From contig JAHZDE010000002.1 of the NCBI GenBank assembly GCA_019422525.1, positions 186,001 to 250,000 on the forward strand: a stretch of DNA of 64,000 bases, read 5' to 3'. The position numbers and the translations under genes are program-made. The notes beneath the pieces are model-generated. The model had not been told where the DNA came from, searched no databases, and saw nothing but the letters and a program-made list of their open reading frames with translations. Shown piece by piece: positions 44,499-53,200 of this stretch. Numbering within the stretch: the first letter of the stretch is position 1; the number at the start of each line of letters is the position of its first letter. Source of the DNA: Clostridiales bacterium. GTDB taxonomy: Bacteria; Bacillota; Clostridia; Oscillospirales; Acutalibacteraceae.

Positions 44499-44552
44499 CA
44501 AAAAACCAAATTCCCAAAAAAGCAGCTAAATATAGCTGATATGGAAATTTGG
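44499..44552 (-). terminator. Leader terminator overlapping the RAT
   Basis: On the minus strand, CCAAATTTCC near the RAT end pairs with GGGAATTTGG, followed by TTTTTTGATTTTTT. This hairpin shares bases with the RAT, so it and the antitermination structure exclude each other. Confidence 0.88.
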
Positions 44553-44578
44553 TTTTGCCTGCCGTACAGTAACAATCC
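44551..44578 (-). promoter_or_regulatory. RAT (ribonucleic antiterminator) site of the PTS operon
   Basis: The minus strand reads GGATTGTTACTG, then a short loop, then GCAGGCAAAACC. This is the classical RAT recognised by LicT/SacT-type proteins. It sits about 27 bases after the -10 box and overlaps the leader terminator. Confidence 0.92.
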
Positions 44579-44604
44579 AACACATCGGGTATTAAGTTGT
44601 CTCT

Positions 44605-44633
44605 ATTATAGTACATGTTGCAAATAGTGTCAA
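44605..44633 (-). promoter_or_regulatory. Promoter of the antiterminator-PTS operon
   Basis: On the minus strand a perfect TTGACA (44633-44628) and a perfect TATAAT (44610-44605) are spaced by 17 bases. The gap 44378-44914 thus holds this promoter, RAT and terminator on one strand, and the GH3 promoter on the other. Confidence 0.92.
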
Positions 44634-44830
44634 TATATTTTTTCAAATCTTTTTGTTTTTGTATATTTTGCCCTGTTTTCTTTGGCAACTTTCCATAAAT
44701 ATCCCGATGAAATCGATTTTTTCTTCCTTATTCGGCATAAAAAATTCATATTTTCTCCATATTTCACAATTTTGCAAATTTGGTCAGGAAAACTTCATAA
44801 GGGCATTATGGGAAAAAAACATAGAAACAA

Positions 44831-44859
44831 TTGATTTTTAAAAATTCATCTGTTAAGAT
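44831..44859 (+). promoter_or_regulatory. Promoter of the GH3 gene
   Basis: TTGATT (44831-44836) and TAAGAT (44854-44859) are spaced by 17 bases, 56 bases before the GH3 start. Confidence 0.6.
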
Positions 44860-44914
44860 AGGATGAAATTCATTCGCCTATATCAGCGAGTGTGGAAAGT
44901 GAGGGATTTATTAT

Positions 44915-47527
44915 ATGTATCCGTATCAGGATTCAAATAGGAGTATTGACGAGCGCGTGGAAGATTTGCTGCGGCGTATGACACTGGAAGAAAAAATTAT
45001 GCAGACAGACCAGCACGCTGCTTATTATTTTTCGGACAACGACGCTGATGGTTTTGTAAAAGAGCTGCACCTGGAAAAACTGGATGAACTGTTTCATGGA
45101 AACAGCGTGGGCAGTATCCAACTGCGTGGCTGTACGGCAGCGCAGGCCAATGAGATTCAGCGTTATGCAGTAGAAAAGACGCGGCTTGGAATTCCGTTCC
45201 TGTTCAGTGAAGAGGCGCTGCACGGGTTCATGTCCAAAGATGCCACTTGCTTCCCTCAGCAGATTGGACTCGCCGCAACCTTTCATCCAGAACTGGGATA
45301 TGAAATGGGACGCTGTATCGCAACAGAGGCTTATGTCTGCGGTGTTCGGGAGACCTTCAGCCCGGTAATGGATTTGATTCGCGATCCCCGTTATGGCCGC
45401 GGAGAAGAATCTTATGGTGAGGATGTGCACCTGTGCGCTGAGTTTGCCCGGGAAACAGTTCGGGGCTTGCAGGGCGATTCCCTGAAAGACCCGGATACGG
45501 TAGCAGCAGAGCCCAAGCACTATGTGGGCTATGGCAATCCGGTTGCCGGTCTGAACTGTGCTCCCTCCACCATGGGTCGTCATGAAGTGTTTGCCCAGTG
45601 TATGCCGGTGTTTGAGGAAGCCTTTATTGAGGGCGGCGCTGTCAACGCCATGTGCTCCTATAATGCTATTGACGGAATTCCTGTATCCATGGACCATGAA
45701 ATCCTAACAGATGTACTGCGCGGACAGTTTGGAATGCCCGGTTTTGTCCGTTCCGATATGACTGCTGTGGTGCGTCTGAACGACTGGCACTTTGTTGCCC
45801 CCACCCGCAAAGAGGCCATTCGTCTTGGTGTAGAAGCTGGCGTAGATTTACAGCTGTTTGACTATCCTCATGATGAATGGTGCAACAGTCTGGCAGAACT
45901 GATTCGGGACGGCGAAATGAAGGAAGAAGTGCTGGATGAAGCCTGTCGCCGAATTCTGCGGGTCAAGTTTATGCTGGGCCTTTTTGAAAATCCCTATGTA
46001 GAGGAAGGCCGGGAAAAGAGCACTCTGCGTTGTCAGGCACACAAGGATGTGGCCCTGCGTATTGCAAGGGAGTCCATTTGCCTGCTGAAAAATGATCAGA
46101 ACCTGCTGCCTCTTTCCAAGGATTTGAAGACCATAGCAGTATTGGGACCTGCGGCAGACGAGCCGGCATTGGGTGACTATACGGCTCATCCTGACCGCAG
46201 CCACAGCATTACAGTATTGGACGGCATCCGTGCAGCAGTTTCTCCCGAAACAGAAGTGCTCTATGAACACGGCTGCAACTTCCTGGGCGACACCATTCAC
46301 GCTTTTGACCAGGGCTACCTGGTGGCAGAAGACGGAAAAATGGGTCTTACCGGCCGTTATTACAACAACCGCACCTTCTCCGGGGAACCAGTCGCCGTGC
46401 GGAATGATTTGATGATTAACTTTAACTGGATTTATACCAGTCCCCATCCGGCAGTTGACAGCAACTGCTTCAGTGTAGTGTGGACCGGTGCTGTAAAAAT
46501 GCCTTATGACCTGGATGGATGTATTGGTCTGAGTAGCCAGGACAGCATGCGCCTGTATATTGACGGGAAATTGTTGATTGATGGCTGGGGAGAAGGCAAA
46601 AATTCCAGTCAGCTTTTGCCCTTCCATTTTGAAAAGGGAAAAACTTATGACGTGCGTATTGAATATACCAACGATATGCGCGGCGCTCGTGTTATCTTCG
46701 GCTATAACAGCGGTATGGAGGATTACACCAAAGCACTGGAAGCAGCCCGCCGTGCAGATGTGGCTGTTGTCTGTTTGGGTGATAACGAGGAAACTTCCGG
46801 TGAAAACTTCGACCGCGTCAGCCTGGATCTGCCCGGAAGCCAGCTTGATTTTCTGAAAGCTGTCTATGAGACCGGCACACCGGTGGTTCTGGTCATTCAG
46901 GGCGGCCGTCCGGTTACAGCCAACTGGGAACAGGCTCACATTCCGGCAATTTTGGAAGCATGGTTCCCCGGCGAACAAGGCGGTACAGCCATTGCCGAAA
47001 CTCTCTTTGGCGACAACAATCCTTCGGGACGTTTGCCCATCACTTTCCCCCGTTCTGTGGGACAGATTCCCTGCCATTACAGCCGTCTCCCCGGCGGTGG
47101 CTGGCGCTATGTGGAAATGGACTGGATGCCCCTTTATCCCTTTGGATATGGTCTTTCTTACACCCGGTTCCATCATGATAACCTGAGTCTTTCCGCCGAG
47201 ACCATTCAGCCTGGCGAGCCGCTGGAGGTTTCGTTTGACGTAACAAACATTGGCGACTGTGCCGGTACCGATGTGCCGCAGGTTTATATCCGTGACTGCT
47301 TCAGCTCTACTGTGAAACCGGTTCGGGAATTGGCGGCCTTCACTCGGGTCTCCTTGCAGCCCGGTGAGACCCGCCGCGTGACGGTAACGGTTTCTCCCCG
47401 CCGGATGCGTACCCTTGGCCCGGATTATGTATGGCGTGTGGAGCCCGGCGATTTTCAGATTATGGTCGGCAGCAATGCGGCTGATATGTCTTTGGAAAGC
47501 CGGTTCTCTGTTGAAGAAAAAGCGTAA
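44915..47527 (+). CDS. GH3 beta-glucosidase with PA14 domain
   Basis: An 870-residue retaining beta-glycosidase, most likely releasing glucose from beta-linked oligosaccharides in the cytoplasm; no signal peptide is seen. The N-terminal barrel begins VEDLLRRMTLEEKIMQTDQ and has FSEEALHGFM and RDPRYGRGEESYGED. The nucleophile is Asp281 in GFVRSDMTAV. The alpha/beta sandwich domain follows about 340-455, interrupted by a PA14 insert (about 470-590, GLSSQDSMRLYIDGKLLIDG). Then come CLGDNEETSGENFDR and a fibronectin-like C-terminus (about 760-870). PA14 inserts narrow the active site in known GH3 enzymes. A promoter sits upstream and a terminator downstream; it diverges from the PTS operon, fitting sugar use. 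Confidence 0.92.
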   Translation: MYPYQDSNRSIDERVEDLLRRMTLEEKIMQTDQHAAYYFSDNDADGFVKELHLEKLDELFHGNSVGSIQLRGCTAAQANEIQRYAVEKTRLGIPFLFSEEALHGFMSKDATCFPQQIGLAATFHPELGYEMGRCIATEAYVCGVRETFSPVMDLIRDPRYGRGEESYGEDVHLCAEFARETVRGLQGDSLKDPDTVAAEPKHYVGYGNPVAGLNCAPSTMGRHEVFAQCMPVFEEAFIEGGAVNAMCSYNAIDGIPVSMDHEILTDVLRGQFGMPGFVRSDMTAVVRLNDWHFVAPTRKEAIRLGVEAGVDLQLFDYPHDEWCNSLAELIRDGEMKEEVLDEACRRILRVKFMLGLFENPYVEEGREKSTLRCQAHKDVALRIARESICLLKNDQNLLPLSKDLKTIAVLGPAADEPALGDYTAHPDRSHSITVLDGIRAAVSPETEVLYEHGCNFLGDTIHAFDQGYLVAEDGKMGLTGRYYNNRTFSGEPVAVRNDLMINFNWIYTSPHPAVDSNCFSVVWTGAVKMPYDLDGCIGLSSQDSMRLYIDGKLLIDGWGEGKNSSQLLPFHFEKGKTYDVRIEYTNDMRGARVIFGYNSGMEDYTKALEAARRADVAVVCLGDNEETSGENFDRVSLDLPGSQLDFLKAVYETGTPVVLVIQGGRPVTANWEQAHIPAILEAWFPGEQGGTAIAETLFGDNNPSGRLPITFPRSVGQIPCHYSRLPGGGWRYVEMDWMPLYPFGYGLSYTRFHHDNLSLSAETIQPGEPLEVSFDVTNIGDCAGTDVPQVYIRDCFSSTVKPVRELAAFTRVSLQPGETRRVTVTVSPRRMRTLGPDYVWRVEPGDFQIMVGSNAADMSLESRFSVEEKA

Positions 47528-47549
47528 TCATCATTGATTCGTTGATACA

Positions 47550-47587
47550 AAAAAGCCCGTTTTCAAATTGAGAAAACGGGCTTTTTA
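47550..47587 (+). terminator. Terminator of the GH3 gene
   Basis: The arms AAAGCCCGTTTTC / GAAAACGGGCTTT around a short loop are followed by TTATTT. It lies between convergent genes and is nearly symmetric, so it may also end the HTH gene transcript. Confidence 0.88.
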
Positions 47588-47627
47588 TTTGTATGTATAA
47601 AGTAATGATGGTTCAGACAAATAGAAA

Positions 47628-48050
47628 TTATAACAAAGTATCCAAATGGAGTTCAAAAAGAAGGTCGTCTGTCTGTTGGATAGTCAATTTTTGACGCAGA
47701 GCAAAAACGATAACGCTGTCTCTCCGATCCCGGGGATAAAGTTCCCGAACCATTCCCATTCTCAATAAACGCTGGGTTTCCACAACAGGGAGAGGGAACC
47801 CAAAAGCTAACGCCAGCAGTTTATCTCGATTGGGATGTTTGGTTCCTGCAAAAATTTGATAAGCGTAAATCTGGTTTAAACCAGAACGCCGAATGACATC
47901 GTTCTTTTTAACGCTTTTCGTCTGTAGAAGCCCGGATAAATATTCATGAAGAGGGACTTCCAAAAACTCACCACTGTTTTTATCAAGATATTCTTCAATA
48001 TTCTCCTCTGCGGAAAGCATCTGCATAAGTTCTTGGGTGGATTTTTCCAT
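47628..48050 (-). CDS. Helix-turn-helix (XRE-like) regulator
   Basis: A 140-residue protein. A lambda-repressor-type HTH lies in the middle: KKNDVIRRSGLNQIYAYQIF, then TKHPNRDKLLALAFGFPL (about 47-85). An N-terminal helical part (MEKSTQELMQMLSAEENIEE) and a C-terminal helical part (QTDDLLFELHLDTLL) flank it. I chose 48050 because AAGGAGG lies 9 bases upstream. It diverges from the kinase-like gene with only 88 bases between the starts, so it may control both promoters. Such small HTH proteins are often found next to Ser/Thr kinase genes in Clostridia; this is a recollection of context, not shown here. Confidence 0.8.
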   Translation of the reverse strand: MEKSTQELMQMLSAEENIEEYLDKNSGEFLEVPLHEYLSGLLQTKSVKKNDVIRRSGLNQIYAYQIFAGTKHPNRDKLLALAFGFPLPVVETQRLLRMGMVRELYPRDRRDSVIVFALRQKLTIQQTDDLLFELHLDTLL

Positions 48051-48138
48051 GCAACGTTTCCTCCTTGTGAAAAATAGAGTGAAATGGTACAATATAAAGA
48101 ATATCATGGGGAAACTTGCGAATCAAGAGGGGATTTGT

Positions 48139-49224
48139 ATGGAATGGAAAGAGCAATATGATATTTACCGGGCCATACATGAAAGCAACAAAAGCGCTGT
48201 ATTTACCGGATGGGATAAAAAGGAGAGCCGGGAGGTTATCATACGGGTTTTATATCATTCGGATGGGAACGGATATCGATTGCTGCAGCAAGCAGAAACT
48301 TGTGAAGGAATTCCTCAAATTTATAGCATTATCCAAGACGGGGACGACACGATTGTAGTAGAAGAGAAAATACAGGGCAGGACATTGGAAGAGCGGATGA
48401 AGGAAAATCCAGTTTTTTCCCGGGAAGAAATTTTGTACATTTTCAAATGGCTGCTGACAGCACTGTCAACCCTTCATCAAAAAGGGATTATCCATCGCGA
48501 CATCAAGCCTTCAAATGTCATGCTGTCCGACTGCCGCGCCGTACTGATTGATTTTGATGCAGCCAGACAGTACCGTGAAAATGATAATAGCAGGGATACG
48601 GTTTGCCTGGGTACACAGGGATATGCACCGCCGGAACAATATGGATTTTCCCAAACAGACCAACGTTCAGATATATATTCGTTAGGTGTGTTAATAAAGG
48701 AAATCAGTTCCCATACGCCAGAATTTGGATTGGCGCCGGTATTAAGTAAATGTACGGCTTTTTCGCCAGACGAACGGTACCCGTCTGTTCAGGCATTGCG
48801 CAATGATTTGCAGAAAAGAGGGTTTCTTACTGAACCGGTAGTAGTCCCAGTGAAAAGACCAAGTAGGCAGGACGGAATTCGGTATCTTCAAAAGGGGGTT
48901 AAGATTTTAAAGATATGCGCAGGAATTTTCTATTTGCTGATGACGGCTATTTTGTTGACTCCTATGGATTTTGAAGTAACAGTATCGGATTATTTGTTTT
49001 CAAAACTTGTATATTTGCAGATTCCGTTGTTTCCTGCCGTCCTCACATTCAACTGGTTTCATATCTGGCAAAGGTTCCCGTTACTGCGCAAAAAATCGCC
49101 TATTTATAAAATTACAGGGCTTCTCTTATATGGACTTGTTTTTGTGGTAGTAATCGTGGCGCTTAATGCTATGGCATTTCAGTTTTACTCCCCTAAAGCA
49201 CTGGAAATTCTGCAAAGCCGGTAA
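48139..49224 (+). CDS. Membrane-bound Ser/Thr protein kinase-like protein with altered catalytic residues
   Basis: A 361-residue Hanks-type kinase fold (about 1-260) followed by three membrane stretches (about 280-360). The catalytic loop HRDIKPSNVML is intact (Asp121, Lys123, Asn126). The activation segment reads IDFDAARQY, so the usual Asp-Phe-Gly is Asp-Phe-Asp (138-140), followed by GTQGYAPPEQYG and DQRSDIYSLGVL. The ATP-anchoring beta-3 Lys is Arg36 (VIIRVL) and the Gly-rich loop is absent, so activity may be reduced, altered or pseudokinase-like. The start at 48139 follows AGAGGGG; the longer frame to 48037 has none. It is divergent from the HTH gene. Confidence 0.8.
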   Translation: MEWKEQYDIYRAIHESNKSAVFTGWDKKESREVIIRVLYHSDGNGYRLLQQAETCEGIPQIYSIIQDGDDTIVVEEKIQGRTLEERMKENPVFSREEILYIFKWLLTALSTLHQKGIIHRDIKPSNVMLSDCRAVLIDFDAARQYRENDNSRDTVCLGTQGYAPPEQYGFSQTDQRSDIYSLGVLIKEISSHTPEFGLAPVLSKCTAFSPDERYPSVQALRNDLQKRGFLTEPVVVPVKRPSRQDGIRYLQKGVKILKICAGIFYLLMTAILLTPMDFEVTVSDYLFSKLVYLQIPLFPAVLTFNWFHIWQRFPLLRKKSPIYKITGLLLYGLVFVVVIVALNAMAFQFYSPKALEILQSR

Positions 49225-49334
49225 CAGATTTTATTAAGCTGTCAGCATAGTACAAAAAAATCGAGTCGGAGTATAATACTTCTCAAAGAATCCAGAAAAA
49301 CCAATTTTTGGAGAGAGAAGGAGACGCGGAGAAT

Positions 49335-49853
49335 ATGGATAACGAGGGTCAGGTAAAAGTAAAAAAGCCAATCTGGAAACGCTGGTGGTTCTGGCTGGTG
49401 GTAGTAGTGGTAGTTATCGGAATTGTAGGAGCTTCTACAGGCGGAAACCAGGAGGAAAAGAATTCTGTCCAAATGTCAAGTGCTTCTACAGGGGATAACA
49501 ATACCGATGCCGAAAAGGAAGAATCGGCGGAAGAGGCCATCAAAGTAACTGCTCAAGAGCTACTGGAAGCTTATGACGAAAACGGTGTGGCAGCAGATAA
49601 ACAGTATAAAGGGAAAGAATTGCAAGTCACAGGAACGGTTGGAAGTATCGGAACGGATATTTTAGACGATGCTTATATTACTCTTGAAAATGAAGAAGAC
49701 GAGTATGCGGTTATTAGCGTACAGTGCTATTTCGAAAAATCTGAAGAAGATAGCATTGCCTCGCTAAAAGCGGGAGATAAAGTGACTGTGACAGGGGTTT
49801 GTGACGGAAATAATCTGAATATAGTATTAAAAAAATGTCATGTAGTATCCTGA
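49335..49853 (+). CDS. Membrane-anchored OB-fold (tRNA_anti-like) protein
   Basis: 172 residues. One N-terminal membrane segment (about 20-35, WFWLVVVVVVIGIVGAS) follows a basic leader. An acidic Ser/Thr-rich linker (about 40-75) leads to an OB-fold domain at about 80-172: KVTAQELLEAYDENGVAADK, YKGKELQVTGTVGSIG, and CYFEKSEEDSIASLKAGDKV with VTVTGVCDG. This is the tRNA_anti-like family, which despite the name is not shown to bind tRNA. I chose the ATG at 49335; a TTG in the same frame at 49308 gives a longer protein. It lies 110 bases after the kinase gene and has a terminator behind it. Function unknown. Confidence 0.75.
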   Translation: MDNEGQVKVKKPIWKRWWFWLVVVVVVIGIVGASTGGNQEEKNSVQMSSASTGDNNTDAEKEESAEEAIKVTAQELLEAYDENGVAADKQYKGKELQVTGTVGSIGTDILDDAYITLENEEDEYAVISVQCYFEKSEEDSIASLKAGDKVTVTGVCDGNNLNIVLKKCHVVS

Positions 49854-49908
49854 AAAGTATTTCTGGATACTAAAATATGACCGAGATAGGGGAAATATTT
49901 TAACCAAC

Positions 49909-49950
49909 AGAGGGTTTTGGAATCCATTTTCCAAAATCCTCTTTGTTTTT
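49909..49950 (+). terminator. Terminator of the OB-fold gene
   Basis: The arms AGAGGGTTTTGGAA / TTCCAAAATCCTCT (one G-U) around a 6-base loop are followed by TTGTTTTT. Confidence 0.85.
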
Positions 49951-49959
49951 GGAAATTAA

Positions 49960-50209
49960 ATTAAAAAATTGCATAAAATTATACAAGCGTATTTGTATAA
50001 ATAAACGTACTTGTTCAAAACATAATGTTTTTTTACTATTAAATATGGTTTTTTATATAGTTTTTTACAAGATGATGTGATTAAATGGTTGTAGAGAAAG
50101 TGTGGGAAGGGTCTTTTTCCAGCACATAAAGTGTATTGGGGAGAAGAAGGGTTATGATGTCTGCCGTGCCCCACATGGTTGTTTAAGGTTTAAGAAAGGA
50201 AAGTGAAAG
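49960..50209 (+). promoter_or_regulatory. AT-rich upstream module of the first GH85 gene
   Basis: A very AT-rich leader with a candidate TTTACT / TATATA promoter pair (16-base spacing, about 50034-50061). The segment ATAATGTTT...TTACT..TAAATAT.GTTT, split by small changes, recurs before the second GH85 gene, in the same order and at a similar distance from the start. The GH85 ATG follows AAGAAAGGAAAG. Confidence 0.5.
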
Positions 50210-53200
50210 ATGAAACACATGAAAAAGCGCATCCTCGCCTGCTTGCTGGCAGGCGCGCTGACTGTGAGCACCTTTGCCACAGCAGGCGCACCTGTTGCAT
50301 CAGCTGCCGGGGCAACTCTTGGCTACTGGCCGGAACCGCTTCCGGTTGCCAACCAGTTCTACTATCAGAACGAAAGCCTGCAGCCTTATGGCTCCTGCTT
50401 CCAGATCGACGAACTGAAGAAGTGGAGCCCGGACAATGACCCGGATGCCCGTTACAATCGCGGCGCTGTCGAACTTCGTGACCGCTGGATGGGCCCCAAT
50501 GTAAACCCATTAGCTTCTCGCGATGCAACGGTTATGCCGCTGGCCATGGCAAATGCTCGTGCCAGTGAAGCTCCGTCTCAGGGCGGAGACGGTGACTTCG
50601 TCTATGCATTTAACTATTTCCAGTATGTTGATACCTTTAACTTCTGGGGCGGTTCTTCCGGTGAAGGCCCCATTGCAATTCCTTCTCCCGAACTGATTGA
50701 CTCTGCACACCGCAATGGTTCCCGCGTTACCGGTACCATCTTCCTGCCTTGGGGCGACAGTACCTTTGGCAACCAGTTTGTTTCCGAAATGCTGGAAAAG
50801 GACGCCAACGGCAACTACATTGCAGCAGACAAACTGATTGAAATTGCTCAGTACTATGGATTCGACGGATATATTTTCAATGCTGAATCCGGCACCGGAA
50901 TCCCCGGCTTCAAAGATTTCCTCGCTTATATTCAGCGGAATAAGCCCGATGATTTTACAATTTCTTGGTATAATGGCTCTGGTTCCGTCAGCTCCAGCAG
51001 CATTCAGAGTTGGATGCAGGATGGCGATACCCGCATCACCGATGAATGGTGGTTGGATATGGGTGGCAGCAGCGAATACAGTGTGAATGGCTCGGTTGCT
51101 GCAGCGCAGGAGACCGGCGTCAGCCAGTGGAATCTCCACTCCACTTGGGAATATTGGCCCATGTCCGGTTTGGCCAGCACCAAGGGCGGCGATTACCACA
51201 CCCGTTTGGATGAGAATGGAATGCTGAAGATTTCTCTGGGTATTTTGGCTCCTACCGTTACCCTGACCCAGGCTTCCAGCTCCGATGACTTTATCAATGT
51301 GCAGGATTCCAAACTGTGGGTTGGACCTACATTTGATCCTTCTTCTACTTATCGTCCGACCAATGAGTTCTGTGGTTTCGCAAGTTTGATTGCTGACCAG
51401 ACTCCTGTTATTGGTACCGACTTCGTCACGAACTTCACTACCGGCAATGGTTACAAGTTCTATGAGAACGGCGTTGCCACCGGTAAAGAAGACGGCTGGT
51501 ACAACCGTTCTTTGACCGATGTCCTGCCTACCTGGCGCTGGATTATCGATTCTGAAGGCGAAAAGCTGTCCGCAAAGATTGACTTTGATGATGCATGGTG
51601 GGGCGGCACCTCTATGAAGGTGTATGGCAACATGGATGCTGATAAGTCCAATCACATTAAACTGTACAGCGCACAGCTCGATATTACTGATAACACAGAA
51701 TTTGAAATTGTTTATAAGACTCCGGTTTCTGGTGTCAATATGGAGCTGGGTCTGTGCTTCGGCGATGACTATTCCGATGAGAACTTCAAGTTCTATCCGG
51801 TAGAAGTCACTTCTAATGGAGAGTGGAATACTGCAAAGGTAGATCTGTCCGGCGATGCTGGCAAGCGTGCTATTGCAATCTCCCTGCGGTTCAATGCTCC
51901 GGAAGGTGTTTCCGATTACTCCATGAACGTAGGCCGTATGGCATTTACCACCAATGATAAGGCTCCTGCAACCGTTTCCGATGTTACGCTGGATGAAGTG
52001 ATTTATCCGGATGACGAAACCATGCAGGCTCGTATTTATTGGGACGATGCCGATGATGCTTTCCTGTATATGATTCATCGCGTGCTGCCCGATGGCAAAC
52101 GTGAGTTTGTGGGCGCAACTCCCAGCGATGCTTTCTATCTGGGCGAGTACAGCCGTCTGGATAATGAAGATGCTGCTACATTTGAAATCACTCCTTACAC
52201 CGAGAATGGCGTAGCAGGTACTGCCACTACCTTCTCCATTGCATGGCCTGATGTAGCTGCTGATTCCTTTGATCATATCCCCGCTATGGGTGAAAACCTG
52301 GCCTTGGGTCAGCCTGCTGTTTCCAGTGTCGGCTGCGTAGCCGATGGTCCTGTTGACAAAATCAATGACGGTGTTATCCCCAACAGTAAGTGGTGCTCCA
52401 CTTTCCCCTATGGCTATGCCGTTATCGATTTGGGCGAAGAGAAAGATATTTCCAGATGGGTTGTATATCATGCAAATGCTCGTGGTGCTGGTGAAGGCGT
52501 GGATATGAACACCGTTGCCTTTGATTTCCAGTATGCACCTGATGACGGACAGCCCTTGCTGACCGGCGATGATGATGCAAGCAGAAATCGCGTGAAGAAC
52601 ATGCAGTTTACGGTGGCTGATTCTGTAACTGGCAACAAGCAGAATGTTACCGACCGTAACCTGGACAAGCCCATTAAGGCCCGTTATATCAAGCTGAATG
52701 TTACCGATAGTGATAACAGTGCTTGGAGTGCAATCCGTATTTACGAGTTCCAGGTATATGAGGAGCCCGGCGTTCTGTCCGTGTCCGCACCTTCTGTACC
52801 GCTGGCCCGTAATGTAACCGTTCACAACAATGAAGGCGCAACCGATACGGTTGTAGTTGACAATGTAGGTATGCTGTATACCTCCGGTTCTTATGGCGAT
52901 AAGAACGGTGTCTTCAGTGAGAATACCGGTGTTGTCAAGCTGTATGACAGCCTGACCGCTGAAGAGCCCATTGCACAGGTAAAGGCAACCCAGCCTGATG
53001 AATCCTATAAGCAGCGTTCTGTGGGTATTGCCCAGTTTGAAAATCTGAACCTGAATCCCGAAGGCGGCCGCCTGTTCTATGAGATTCTGGACGAATCCGG
53101 CGGAGAAGTTCTTCACAGTGCCCGTTACAGCGTGGAATATGCTCCGGAGACCGGCGATACCATTGCTGAACCGAAGGCAGAGCTGAAGGGCTCTATTCGT

